A DNA stretch of 64,000 nt from contig NZ_CP114786.1 in assembly GCF_027359675.1 (NCBI RefSeq), positions 620,001-684,000 of the forward strand. The letters are read 5' to 3'. Below are positions 17,911 through 26,495 of the stretch, piece after piece. The DNA comes from Roseibium sp. Sym1. GTDB lineage: Bacteria; Pseudomonadota; Alphaproteobacteria; Rhizobiales; Stappiaceae. The position numbers were made by a program, and so were the translations under genes. Below the pieces are notes generated by a model. The model saw only the letters and a program-made list of their open reading frames with translations, had not been told where the DNA came from and made no database searches. Every line of letters starts with the position of its first letter. Position 1 is the first letter of the stretch.

Positions 17911-20247
17911 GTGGTCTCCCAACGCGGATCGAATGCGATGATTGAGGACGCGCGCTCTCAGAGCCGCGACGACATCACGCTTGATATCCTTTCCATCCTG
18001 CAGGTCCTGCGCCGGCGCATTCTCCTGATCGGGCTCGTGGCCGCCGTGTTTGTCATTGCAACGGCCCTTTATTCCCTGCGGCTCACCCCCATCTACAGCG
18101 CCACCTCCCAGGTCCTGTTCGACCCCCTGGTCCGCCAGCCCTTTGACGACCCGAACCGGCCGAGCCGCACCAGTGCCGGAACGGAATCCATCGACAGCCA
18201 GATTTCGGTGATCCATGCCGACACCGTCCTGCGGCCTGTTGCCCGAGACAACAACCTTTCGGAAGACCCCTTTTTCGGCGAAGGGGCGCCCGGCCTCATG
18301 AGCCAGTTCAAGAGCCTGTTCGGCGGGTCGCAAGCGAAGGATCCGGGGACGCTCGAAGCCCAGGAAACCGACGCAGTCAAGGCGCTTTCCGGTGCGACGT
18401 CCGTCAAACGGGTCGGCCAGACCTTCGTCATCAACATATCCGTTGAGTCGCCCTCGCCGGTGCAGGCCGCGGTGCTCGCGAACGCGATTGCGGAAAGCTA
18501 TCTTGCCGATCAGAGACGGCAGGTCAGCACCGCGTCCGACCAGGCAGCCACCCAGATCGATGACCGGCTGGTCGACCTTCGCGAACGCCTGCGGAAAGCC
18601 GAAACCGACATCCAGAAGTTCCGCGCCGCGAACAATCTGCAAAGCGCAAACGAGGGATTGCTTCTCACCGATCAGGAGCTCTCCGGGCTGAATACGCGCC
18701 TGATCGACGCGCGCGCCGCCCTTGCGGACGCCACCGCGAAATACGACGAGATCCAGCGTGTGCTGAAAAACGGCGTCGATGACGAGGCCATTGGCGACGT
18801 GGTCAGTTCAGGAACGATATCCTCGCTCCGCCAGCAATATGCACAGGCTGCCCGCAACGAAGCCCAATTGCTGGCCGACCTGCTGCCGTCGCATCCCTCC
18901 GTGGTTCGCGCCCGATCTCAACTGGACAGGCTGCGTGGCCTGATCCGGGACGAGGTCAAGCGGATCGCGGATTCCACGCGCATCGACGTGCAGGTCAACC
19001 AGGAACGTGTCGCAAACCTGGAGCAGCAGCTCAAGTCCACCAGGGACCTGTCGAGCGCGGACGAAGCCGCGTCGATCAAGTTGCGCGAACTGGAAACCGA
19101 AGCCCAGGCCACCCGGCAGCTTTACGAGATCGCCCTCAGCCGCGCCAAGGAGATCTCGCAGCTCGAACAGGTCGTCCTGCCGAATGCCCGGATCATCTCA
19201 CCGGCCGTTCCGCCGGACAGCCCGATCTTTCCGAAAAAGAAGATCATGGTGATCCTGGCCGGCATTCTGGGCTTGATGGTGGGAACGATCCTCGCGGTCG
19301 GCGGAGAGGCCATCCGGATTGCGAAAAAACACCTGCTGCCGGATTTTTCCGCGTCCGCGGCAGCCATGTCCGCCATGCCGGCTCCGGCGACGCCTGCGCC
19401 ATCGCAACTGGAGCGCCCGGACGCCGCTCCGCCGGCGCCCGCGACACATAGGTCCGGAAGACAGTCCCTGCTCCGGGCGGCGCAAATGGTCAGGCCGGGT
19501 CTCAAGCTTGTGAGCCAGCTGCCCTGGCTTCCCCTGGACGGGGACATCGACAATCCGCGCGCTCTGAACACGGATGCCATCTCGTTGGTTCAGGATGCGA
19601 TTGACCAGTATTATCTCGGCGGCAGGGGACCAAACCGGCGGTTTGGCGAAAGCGTCGATCAGATCCTCGATGACCTCGACCCCCACGCATCGCACCAATC
19701 GGCGAGAATTGTGTTCTTCACTTCGCCGTCGCTCGGACAGGGGCAGACCATCACCGCGCTTGCCCTTGCCCTTGGCGGCGCCCACCGTGACTTGCGTGTG
19801 CTCCTGGCAGACGGCGAACCGAAACAGCGCATGCTCAGCCACGATCTGAGCCTGGACGAAAGCGCCTTTGGTGGTCCGCTGCGCGACAGGGTGGTCTCGT
19901 TTGACGAGCTGGGCATCGACTTCGTGTCTCTCGTTTCAGGATTGCCCAAATACAAGCATCACCGCATGAGTGTCCGGCAGGCCTTTGAGTTTGCCGAGGT
20001 CGCGCGCAACTTCGATCTCGTGATCGTCGACGGCGTGGCTCTGCCGCAGCTCACCGACGACGACCCGCTTGCCGCGCTCGCCACGGATTTCCTCGTCACG
20101 GTGTCCGAACGCGAGGAAGGCCAGATCTCCATGCCGATCCTGTCCCGGGATCTTCTGACAATCGCCGACGGCCGCCCCACCGGCCTCGTGCGCACGATGA
20201 CCGGCCTCACCGGGCCGACCGGGCCGACCGGCCGGAAATACGGCTAA
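17911..20247 (+). CDS. Wzz/GumC/ExoP-type polysaccharide co-polymerase with degenerate tyrosine-kinase domain
   Basis: Controls chain length and export of exopolysaccharide. Membrane helices lie at about residues 38-60 and 445-465 and enclose a long periplasmic region with coiled coils (about 200-420). The cytoplasmic C-terminal part (about 585-778) has the fold of a BY-kinase, but the Walker A segment near residue 607 reads SPSLGQGQTIT, with Gln where the essential Lys should be, and the second acidic motif is reduced to LLADGEPK. Catalysis is therefore doubtful. The C-terminus has only one Tyr, two residues from the end, after a short G-P-T repeat encoded by a 9-bp tandem repeat at 20209-20235. 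The GTG start at 17911 follows AGAAGG at 17896-17901. A CTAACCAT box lies at 17851. Confidence 0.88.
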   Translation: MVSQRGSNAMIEDARSQSRDDITLDILSILQVLRRRILLIGLVAAVFVIATALYSLRLTPIYSATSQVLFDPLVRQPFDDPNRPSRTSAGTESIDSQISVIHADTVLRPVARDNNLSEDPFFGEGAPGLMSQFKSLFGGSQAKDPGTLEAQETDAVKALSGATSVKRVGQTFVINISVESPSPVQAAVLANAIAESYLADQRRQVSTASDQAATQIDDRLVDLRERLRKAETDIQKFRAANNLQSANEGLLLTDQELSGLNTRLIDARAALADATAKYDEIQRVLKNGVDDEAIGDVVSSGTISSLRQQYAQAARNEAQLLADLLPSHPSVVRARSQLDRLRGLIRDEVKRIADSTRIDVQVNQERVANLEQQLKSTRDLSSADEAASIKLRELETEAQATRQLYEIALSRAKEISQLEQVVLPNARIISPAVPPDSPIFPKKKIMVILAGILGLMVGTILAVGGEAIRIAKKHLLPDFSASAAAMSAMPAPATPAPSQLERPDAAPPAPATHRSGRQSLLRAAQMVRPGLKLVSQLPWLPLDGDIDNPRALNTDAISLVQDAIDQYYLGGRGPNRRFGESVDQILDDLDPHASHQSARIVFFTSPSLGQGQTITALALALGGAHRDLRVLLADGEPKQRMLSHDLSLDESAFGGPLRDRVVSFDELGIDFVSLVSGLPKYKHHRMSVRQAFEFAEVARNFDLVIVDGVALPQLTDDDPLAALATDFLVTVSEREEGQISMPILSRDLLTIADGRPTGLVRTMTGLTGPTGPTGRKYG

Positions 20248-20258
20248 GGCGCTTCGTT

Positions 20259-22049
20259 TCAGGCGGTGTCTCCGGCTCCGACGCCGGCAAACTCAAGCAA
20301 CAGTTCCTGCGCTTCGGCCCGGGCTTTCAACGGTGTCAGATTGTGGTCCGCGTCGGCAATGAACCCGACGGTCACATTCGAATATTTGGAGAGCCCTTTC
20401 CTGTCCTGGCCAAACCAGAGACCCAGCTCACCCAGGCCGCGGTCGCCTTCGCTGTAGACCAGCTGCACGGGAACGCCGCGCTCGTTCAGGGCGGCGAGCC
20501 GCTTGCCGAGAACCGACGACAGCCGATGATGTTTGGACAGCGGCCGCAGCACCGGCGCGAACAACATGTCGGCCTTCCGCGACAGGGCCGTGGCAACCTT
20601 TCTTGCCGCCGACACGGGATTGATCTCACCGGACAGGACCCGTCTTGCCGTTTCCCGGTCGAACATCTTGCGGCTGTAGGTCTCCAGTGTCTGGATCGGC
20701 TCGCGGATTGCCTGATCGACATCCTCGTCTGGGTCCCAGACCAGGCGGCGGGGATTGATCAGGAAGGCCCCGTTCACACGTTCGTCCCGCGCCGCGGCGA
20801 GCAGTGCGAGGTAAGCCCCGCTGCAGCGCCCGGACAGTATCACCCGCGTCACGCCGAGCCGCTCCGTCAGCCAGTCGATGGCAGCGCTGACGTCGTCGAC
20901 CTGCCGGTCCGAATACAGCACCTGCCCTGGTTGCCCCGGCCAGTACCGGCTTTCCCCGATACCGGCCAGATCAACCCGAAGAACCGCGGACCCGTTTGCA
21001 GCAAGCTGCCGTGCAAAACCGACTGCCATGCGCGCCCAGCCGATGGAATGGTCGTAGCCGGAATTCAGGATCAGGACGGCGGATCGCGGTGAACCGCTTT
21101 CCGGCTGCGCAAAAACGCCGAAAAACATGTCGTCAGGCCCGAACCGCACCAGCTCCTCTTTCACCCCGGCAACCGGCGTGAAGTCCGGCGACAGACCTTC
21201 CGGGACCGCCGGTGCGCTCTCCACCTCCTGCGGAAATTTGCCTTTCACCCAGTCGACAATGCGATCCAGTGTCGCTTCCGGCGCCACGGAAAGGGTCGGG
21301 TCGGCTACGTAGTCGAGATATCCCTCGAACGCCATGCGTTCCGGCGCAACGCCTTCGGCCGCATAATGCTCCGCGAGCTTCTGATCGCCCGGATGGTCCG
21401 GTCGGTCGACCAGGAGGAGGTGTTCGGTCCTGGGCGCCGACGCCTTGAGGAGGTTGAGCGACTTGAATTCCTCGGCGGTCGCGCGCGACAGCACAAAGCC
21501 GCCCGCCATCAGTCCGCCATCGGGTCCGTCGGAGGCTTTGACGAGAAAGGTCGGCTGTGTCATTGCGGTCCAGGCCGCCAGTTCGCGCAGATAGGCCCGG
21601 CCCTGCAGCACAGGTGCCAGCACCACCAGACCGGCCAGTTCCTCGCTCTGCGCAAGATCGGCCGCAAGGGCCGCGCCGATGCCCTGCCCGGCCACGATGA
21701 CATGCTCCAGGCCGGACAGTCTCTTCAGCTCGGCAAAGGCGGCCTTTACGGCGGTGCGCCAGGCGCCGTTGTCGTCGAGATCCGGGGCACTGCCCGCGGA
21801 ATGTCCCGTCGCGGGGTAATCAAAGCGCAGACACGGAAATCCTGCCGCGGACAGCTTTTCTCCCAGCATCCGGTAGCTCTTGCGCGAACACAATTCCTCG
21901 TAGCCCCATGGGCTCAGCAGCAAGACGGCCGTTCGCCCGCCGGCGGGATGGTAGAAACCAGCGAGCCCACCGAAGACGAGCGGCTGCGCGGGCACCGGTG
22001 AGGCGGCCGGGTCCAGGCGGGGCGGATTTTCAAAAACGTGCTGATCCAT
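20259..22049 (-). CDS. Tandem alpha/beta-hydrolase protein of an exopolysaccharide locus
   Basis: A 596-residue protein made of two alpha/beta-hydrolase folds. The first (about 35-275) has LLLSPWGYEELCSRKSYR and CLRFDYPATGHS, but its nucleophile elbow is GQGIG, with Gly123 in place of Ser, so it should be inactive. The second (about 300-590) has LNSGYDHSIGWAR, VLRVDLAGIGES and an elbow GRCSG, with Cys409 at the nucleophile position. Asp536 (SEGD) and His569 (ADADH) could complete a Cys-Asp-His triad. Similar proteins occur beside exosortase or exopolysaccharide genes and may act on acylated or lipid-linked sugars. It is monocistronic and convergent with the Wzz-like gene. Confidence 0.78.
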   Translation of the reverse strand: MDQHVFENPPRLDPAASPVPAQPLVFGGLAGFYHPAGGRTAVLLLSPWGYEELCSRKSYRMLGEKLSAAGFPCLRFDYPATGHSAGSAPDLDDNGAWRTAVKAAFAELKRLSGLEHVIVAGQGIGAALAADLAQSEELAGLVVLAPVLQGRAYLRELAAWTAMTQPTFLVKASDGPDGGLMAGGFVLSRATAEEFKSLNLLKASAPRTEHLLLVDRPDHPGDQKLAEHYAAEGVAPERMAFEGYLDYVADPTLSVAPEATLDRIVDWVKGKFPQEVESAPAVPEGLSPDFTPVAGVKEELVRFGPDDMFFGVFAQPESGSPRSAVLILNSGYDHSIGWARMAVGFARQLAANGSAVLRVDLAGIGESRYWPGQPGQVLYSDRQVDDVSAAIDWLTERLGVTRVILSGRCSGAYLALLAAARDERVNGAFLINPRRLVWDPDEDVDQAIREPIQTLETYSRKMFDRETARRVLSGEINPVSAARKVATALSRKADMLFAPVLRPLSKHHRLSSVLGKRLAALNERGVPVQLVYSEGDRGLGELGLWFGQDRKGLSKYSNVTVGFIADADHNLTPLKARAEAQELLLEFAGVGAGDTA

Positions 22050-22222
22050 TCCTGGGTGAACGCTCCAGATACGCGCGCATTTTGAGGCAATTTACCTCCC
22101 AATCCGCATTTTGCCTCGTTTTCCCGAGCCATTCCTTAATAATGCTGCAGGGGTCTTCGGTGCATTACAGAGCACAACACTCCTCAAGACACACTTAACC
22201 CGGGTTGGGAGCGCGTCAAATA

Positions 22223-23134
22223 ATGGAAAGAGTCTCCGTGGCCATCGCAAGCATCGGCAGAGAGACGCTGATCGAGACGCTCCGGTCGATCGCGGCCGTC
22301 AGGAGACCTCGGAACACCAGCCTGGACGTCCTGATTGCGGACGATTCAAGCGACGGCGCCGCCACGAAACTGGTCACGGCGCACCCGGTCAAGAACCTTG
22401 AGGTCACCTGCCTGAAGGTTGCCAGCGGCAACATTTCGAGCGCGCGCAACGCGCTACTTGAAGGGGCGGAAGGCGACTGGCTGATCTTTGTCGACGATGA
22501 CGAGTGGGTCGAGCCCGACTGGCTTGAAAGACTGTTCGCGTGCCAGGAAGACTTTCAGGCGGACGTGGTCATCGGTCCCGTCCGGCCCGATTATCCCCCG
22601 GAGACACCGGAATGGCTCGCGAAGGCAAACCCGCTCTACAATGACTGGGGGCACAGGGGCAAACGGCTCTACACGGGCCGCGGCGGCAACACCCTGGTAC
22701 GGCTCAGCCTCATCCGTTCGCTCGGCCTCAGGTTCGACGAGGCTTACGGGCGCACAGGTGGAGAGGACACCATGTTCTTCGGGCAGGCCGCCGAGAAGGG
22801 CGCCCGGATCTTTGCAACCGACGACGCTGTCGCCCACGAGCATGTGCCCGCGGAACGGCTGTCGGCGGAATTCATCCTGAACCGGGCCGTGCGCTCCGGC
22901 CAGTCCTACGGACATATGCGGCTCGCCCGGCATCCTGATCCGGTCTGGCATGTCCTCTTCGCGCTCTCCGCATTGGCGAAATGCGCGGCCGCCGGATTGC
23001 TGTCTGTCGCCACCCGGTTGTTCGACCGGGCACGTTCATTCCGCATGCGCCAGAAGCTCGCGCTGAACACGGGCAAATTGCGCGCGGTCCTGGGCCTGCC
23101 GCTGGCCGAGCTCTACAGCAAGCCGGACCGGTAG
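22223..23134 (+). CDS. Glycosyltransferase family 2
   Basis: An inverting GT-A enzyme like the succinoglycan ExoM/ExoO proteins. It opens VSVAIASIGRETLIETLRS, has LIADDSSDGA, and carries the metal-binding acidic cluster IFVDDDEWVEPDWL, followed by GEDTMFFGQA near the presumed catalytic base. A C-terminal hydrophobic stretch (about residues 245-270) suggests membrane attachment. I use the ATG at 22223; an in-frame TTG at 22205 is possible. The gene ends ten bases from the convergent deacetylase and is divergent from the double hydrolase. Confidence 0.87.
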   Translation: MERVSVAIASIGRETLIETLRSIAAVRRPRNTSLDVLIADDSSDGAATKLVTAHPVKNLEVTCLKVASGNISSARNALLEGAEGDWLIFVDDDEWVEPDWLERLFACQEDFQADVVIGPVRPDYPPETPEWLAKANPLYNDWGHRGKRLYTGRGGNTLVRLSLIRSLGLRFDEAYGRTGGEDTMFFGQAAEKGARIFATDDAVAHEHVPAERLSAEFILNRAVRSGQSYGHMRLARHPDPVWHVLFALSALAKCAAAGLLSVATRLFDRARSFRMRQKLALNTGKLRAVLGLPLAELYSKPDR

Positions 23135-23144
23135 TTCCGGACAT

Positions 23145-23825
23145 TCAGATCCGGTAGCGAAACCGCCGTGCCAGGGCGTAGACCGAACTTCTGACTTTCT
23201 GCCCGGTCCCGAGGCGCGGACCGACGTCGCGATCAGGATCGAATGTATCGGTCACGGACCAGCGCGGGCAGAACCAGGCCTTGTCATATGCAAAACCGGA
23301 CGTGCTCGAATACACCCGGGCGTAGCCCGCTTCCCTGAGCCGGTGCAGCACGTGCCGGTCGAAGGCGCCGAACGGGATGGCGGCTTCCCTTACCGGCGCC
23401 CCGACCGCATCCTCGATCTTTTTCCGGGCATCGTGCAGTTCCCTTCGAAGACCCGCCGCGTCGAGCTTGCGCCAGTCGACATGATCATGGCCATGACAAC
23501 CGATCGTCGATCCGGCGGAAATGATCTGGCGCATCTGTTCCCCGGTCAGGTAGCCCTCGGCGCCGATGCGTCCGGCAAGCACAAAAAAACGGGCCGAGCG
23601 GCCGGCTTCCACGAGGGCGGGTAAGCCGACAGTGAAGTCGGAAAGATTGCCGTCGTCGAACGTGACCTCCAGCCGGACATCATGACGGCGTTCCAGCGCC
23701 GCAAGACTGCCGATCGTGTTTCGGTAGGTGTCTTGTGAGACGAAGTAGCGTTTTTCGTCCGCTGAAACCGGAACCGCCGGTGCGCCGATGCCATGGAATG
23801 TGAGAACTTGGGTTCTGGCCAACAT
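23145..23825 (-). CDS. Polysaccharide deacetylase (NodB homology domain)
   Basis: A 226-residue CE4-type deacetylase. VTFDDGN gives the catalytic-base and metal aspartates (Asp57, Asp58); GCHGHDHVDW gives the metal histidines (His111 and His115); AAIPFGAFD is the next family motif. No signal peptide is visible, so it may act in the cytoplasm on lipid-linked or nucleotide sugars. It could remove N- or O-acetyl groups from the exopolysaccharide unit. It is transcribed alone on the minus strand; the 240-base space before the flippase gene (23826-24065) holds its promoter but no motif I can name. Confidence 0.87.
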   Translation of the reverse strand: MLARTQVLTFHGIGAPAVPVSADEKRYFVSQDTYRNTIGSLAALERRHDVRLEVTFDDGNLSDFTVGLPALVEAGRSARFFVLAGRIGAEGYLTGEQMRQIISAGSTIGCHGHDHVDWRKLDAAGLRRELHDARKKIEDAVGAPVREAAIPFGAFDRHVLHRLREAGYARVYSSTSGFAYDKAWFCPRWSVTDTFDPDRDVGPRLGTGQKVRSSVYALARRFRYRI

Positions 23826-24065
23826 GGGAAGCGCTACCTTTTGCCTTGCGGTTCGGATATCAAGTCTGACGGATCAATAAAGCCAATTTCTTGAAGAAAG
23901 CGTCACCGGGTCAGAATGTTAACCGATGCGGTGATAAGGGTCGCCTGCCCATGTCCTGTCCCCAATACCGGAGAGCGTTGATCTTCAATCTCTTACGGAA
24001 CTGCTGAAACCGATTATGCCGAGCCATGCCAAGGTCCATCCCGAAATCAGCCGTGAGGTCGAACG

Positions 24066-25385
24066 GTGAGTGAAGAGGTCCAGCCGGAACCGCAGAAACC
24101 TGTCGGCCTGATTGCCAGGATTCGTGAAGTCGGTGCGCGGCCGGTCGTGCGCAACACGATCTATTACGGCATCAATTTCGGCCTCCAGGTGCTCACGCAG
24201 TTCGGCTTCTTCGCGCTGATCAGCCGGGTCCTCGGCCCGAGCGGCTACGGCATCTTTGCCAGTGTCTCCGCCATCGCCCTCATGGTGAGCGTGTTTGTCG
24301 GGCTTGGAAGCGATCATCTGCTGATCCAGAGAATCGCGGTCAACAGGGACGCCTTCGCCAGTTATTTCGGCCGCGCCCTCGCCATGATGCTGATGACGTT
24401 CGCCCCGGCCATGATGCTCGCGTTCGCCGTTCTCTATTTTCTCGACACCGGAACGTTCAGTTTCTGGGGCCTGTTCTGCATCCTGGCGGCGGAATGCGTC
24501 TTTCGGAAAATCTCGTTCCTGTGCTCGGCGACCTACATGGCGCATGACCGTGCCGGCAAACAATTTGCCGTCGACAATGCCATCATGATCCTGCGCTTTC
24601 TGGCGGTCGCGGTGCTGACGCTGACGACCGACACCGTGGACCTGGACACCTGGGCATTGTGGTATGCCTGCGCCAGCCTGCTGGCTTCCGGTGTGTCCCT
24701 GACGATGGTGCTCAAGGATTACGGCCTGCCCGGCCCGATCTTCTCGGGCTTTGAATTCAGGCAGGGATTTCTGCTCAGCCTCGAGTTCACATCCGTGTCG
24801 GGAATGCGCGACCTCGACAAGCCGGTTGTCGTGGAACTGCTCGGACCGGCACAGGCCGGTATCTACACAGCCGCCTTCAGGATCATCGATGCGGCCACCA
24901 CACCAGTCAAGGCCGCACTCTATGCCACCTATACCCGGTACTTTCGTCATGCCGACAAAGGCGCCGAACACGGCATCGCCTTCGGACTGCGTGTCCTGCC
25001 GGTCATCTCAGGACTGGGTCTTGCAGTTGCCGTCTTCATTGTCCTCATCGCGGGCTACGTTCCGTTGCTGCTTGGCGAGGACTACGAGGAAACGGTCGGA
25101 CTGATCCGGCTTCTCGCCATTTATCCGCTGTTGCTCGGCGCGGCGGGCATCGGCGCGGACATCATGCGCTCCATCGGGATGCAGGGCACCCGCGTCATCC
25201 TGGTCTTCGTGTCCAATTTCGTGATCGTGGGCGTCGTCTGGGCCGGCTGCAACCTCGGCGCCCTGGAAGGCGCCGTGCTGTCGCGCATGGCACTTCAAGC
25301 CGGTATCGTCGCCCTGACCTGGGGCCTGATCGGCCGCAAGAAGTCGCAGGTCGGCGCAAAGGCCGGCTCTTCCGAGACGAAATAG
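24066..25385 (+). CDS. Wzx-type polysaccharide flippase (MOP superfamily)
   Basis: An inner-membrane translocase predicted to flip lipid-linked repeat units. About twelve hydrophobic helices are spread over 439 residues. The first-helix region NTIYYGINFGLQVLTQFGFF and the loop SRVLGPSGYGIFASVSAIAL are typical of RfbX-like proteins. The start is a GTG at 24066 with GAGGT upstream. With the Wzy-like and Wzz-like proteins it completes a Wzx/Wzy export set. The initiating phosphoglycosyltransferase and the outer-membrane Wza channel are not in this window. Confidence 0.86.
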   Translation: MSEEVQPEPQKPVGLIARIREVGARPVVRNTIYYGINFGLQVLTQFGFFALISRVLGPSGYGIFASVSAIALMVSVFVGLGSDHLLIQRIAVNRDAFASYFGRALAMMLMTFAPAMMLAFAVLYFLDTGTFSFWGLFCILAAECVFRKISFLCSATYMAHDRAGKQFAVDNAIMILRFLAVAVLTLTTDTVDLDTWALWYACASLLASGVSLTMVLKDYGLPGPIFSGFEFRQGFLLSLEFTSVSGMRDLDKPVVVELLGPAQAGIYTAAFRIIDAATTPVKAALYATYTRYFRHADKGAEHGIAFGLRVLPVISGLGLAVAVFIVLIAGYVPLLLGEDYEETVGLIRLLAIYPLLLGAAGIGADIMRSIGMQGTRVILVFVSNFVIVGVVWAGCNLGALEGAVLSRMALQAGIVALTWGLIGRKKSQVGAKAGSSETK

Positions 25386-25403
25386 ACGTCACGCGGATTT
25401 CGC

Positions 25404-26468
25404 TCAGGAAACCTTCAGGCGGTCACCCCAATAGGTGACAATATCCTTGAACCTGCGCTGGATACGACGGTGACGCGCATGTTGCTGGCGCGCTTCGGAG
25501 AGGTCGAACAGGCTGTCGTTGATATCGTAGTCGCCGCGCTGGCCGTCCGGAATATCCCCCCTTTCGACCTGGTCGATCAACTCCGGCAGCGCCGCGTGAA
25601 ACGCCGGAAAATGAAACGGCGGATGCAACGAATACATGCCGTCTCCCGCTCCGAGGAAACACATGTTTCCCAGTCCGTGTTTCTGCAGCGTCAGACTGAG
25701 CACCTGTTCCGCGCTGAGCGCCTTGATCGGATTGCCCAGGAGTGTCCCTCGCAGACGAAAGGTCAGCGGCGGCGTGTCGAGATCAAGCGTGCCGACGCTC
25801 GCCTTGAACCGGTTCATGTCCATCAGGAACACCCGCGTGCTGACGAAATGAAAGCGATAGGCCAGGCGGCCGTCGACCACATCCTCGTCAAACGCGTGGT
25901 GCGCGCCGTCATGCCGTCCCTTCAAGCCGTCGGGATGAGGCGGCCCCGGCAGTGGGCTGGTGAACAGGAGATCTTCGCGTTGCTGCAGCAGGGCGATGGA
26001 TTCCTCTACCCAGGTCTGGCTCTGACCGCCGAACAGCATGTCCGCGTCCATGTGCAGAACATAGTCGCTGTCGGCAGCCAGGATGCCCTGGAAATAACAA
26101 TAGAACGGCCCACCATCCCAGGCCTTGTCCGGCATCTCCTGCGCGCCGAGGAAATATTTCGACACCCTGTCCCTTTCCGCGGCGCTGTAATCCACCTCGT
26201 GAAAGGACAGGTTCTCGTAGCGGTCTTCCAGAATGGGATAGAGCGCCCGGAAGGTCTCCAGGCTCTGCATGTAGCGATCGGCCTTCGGATCCCCCTTGTA
26301 GCGTCCCGATTGCGGCGGGCGCACGTCCACCGTCACGATCGTCCGGTCCACCTGCCCCCCGAAAGTCCGCATCTTGTGGGCCAGGGTGTCCTCGAAATGC
26401 GGCAAGTCGAGCGGATAGGTGTTGATCTGCATCGTCACGCGATGCCGCGTTGTGGACGGAAAGGTCAT
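25404..26468 (-). CDS. GT-A-like protein of unknown specificity in the exopolysaccharide locus
   Basis: A 354-residue cytoplasmic protein that I cannot place in a named family. VLHMDADMLF at residues 138-146 has the D-x-D signature of nucleotide-sugar-binding GT-A enzymes, and the preceding YCYFQGILAADSDY fits the strand and helix before it. The N-terminal segment MQINTYPLDLPHFEDTLAHK resembles the first strand and helix of such a fold. There are no membrane helices. It lies 27 bases after the GH2 gene on the same strand, so the two form an operon. A glycosyltransferase role is an inference. Confidence 0.6.
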   Translation of the reverse strand: MTFPSTTRHRVTMQINTYPLDLPHFEDTLAHKMRTFGGQVDRTIVTVDVRPPQSGRYKGDPKADRYMQSLETFRALYPILEDRYENLSFHEVDYSAAERDRVSKYFLGAQEMPDKAWDGGPFYCYFQGILAADSDYVLHMDADMLFGGQSQTWVEESIALLQQREDLLFTSPLPGPPHPDGLKGRHDGAHHAFDEDVVDGRLAYRFHFVSTRVFLMDMNRFKASVGTLDLDTPPLTFRLRGTLLGNPIKALSAEQVLSLTLQKHGLGNMCFLGAGDGMYSLHPPFHFPAFHAALPELIDQVERGDIPDGQRGDYDINDSLFDLSEARQQHARHRRIQRRFKDIVTYWGDRLKVS

Positions 26469-26495
26469 CGTCTCGTGTATCCCGGTCGCTCGCAG

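Noticed and set aside
17911..20247. Active tyrosine autokinase
   Set aside because: The Walker A lysine is replaced by Gln and no tyrosine cluster is present at the C-terminus.
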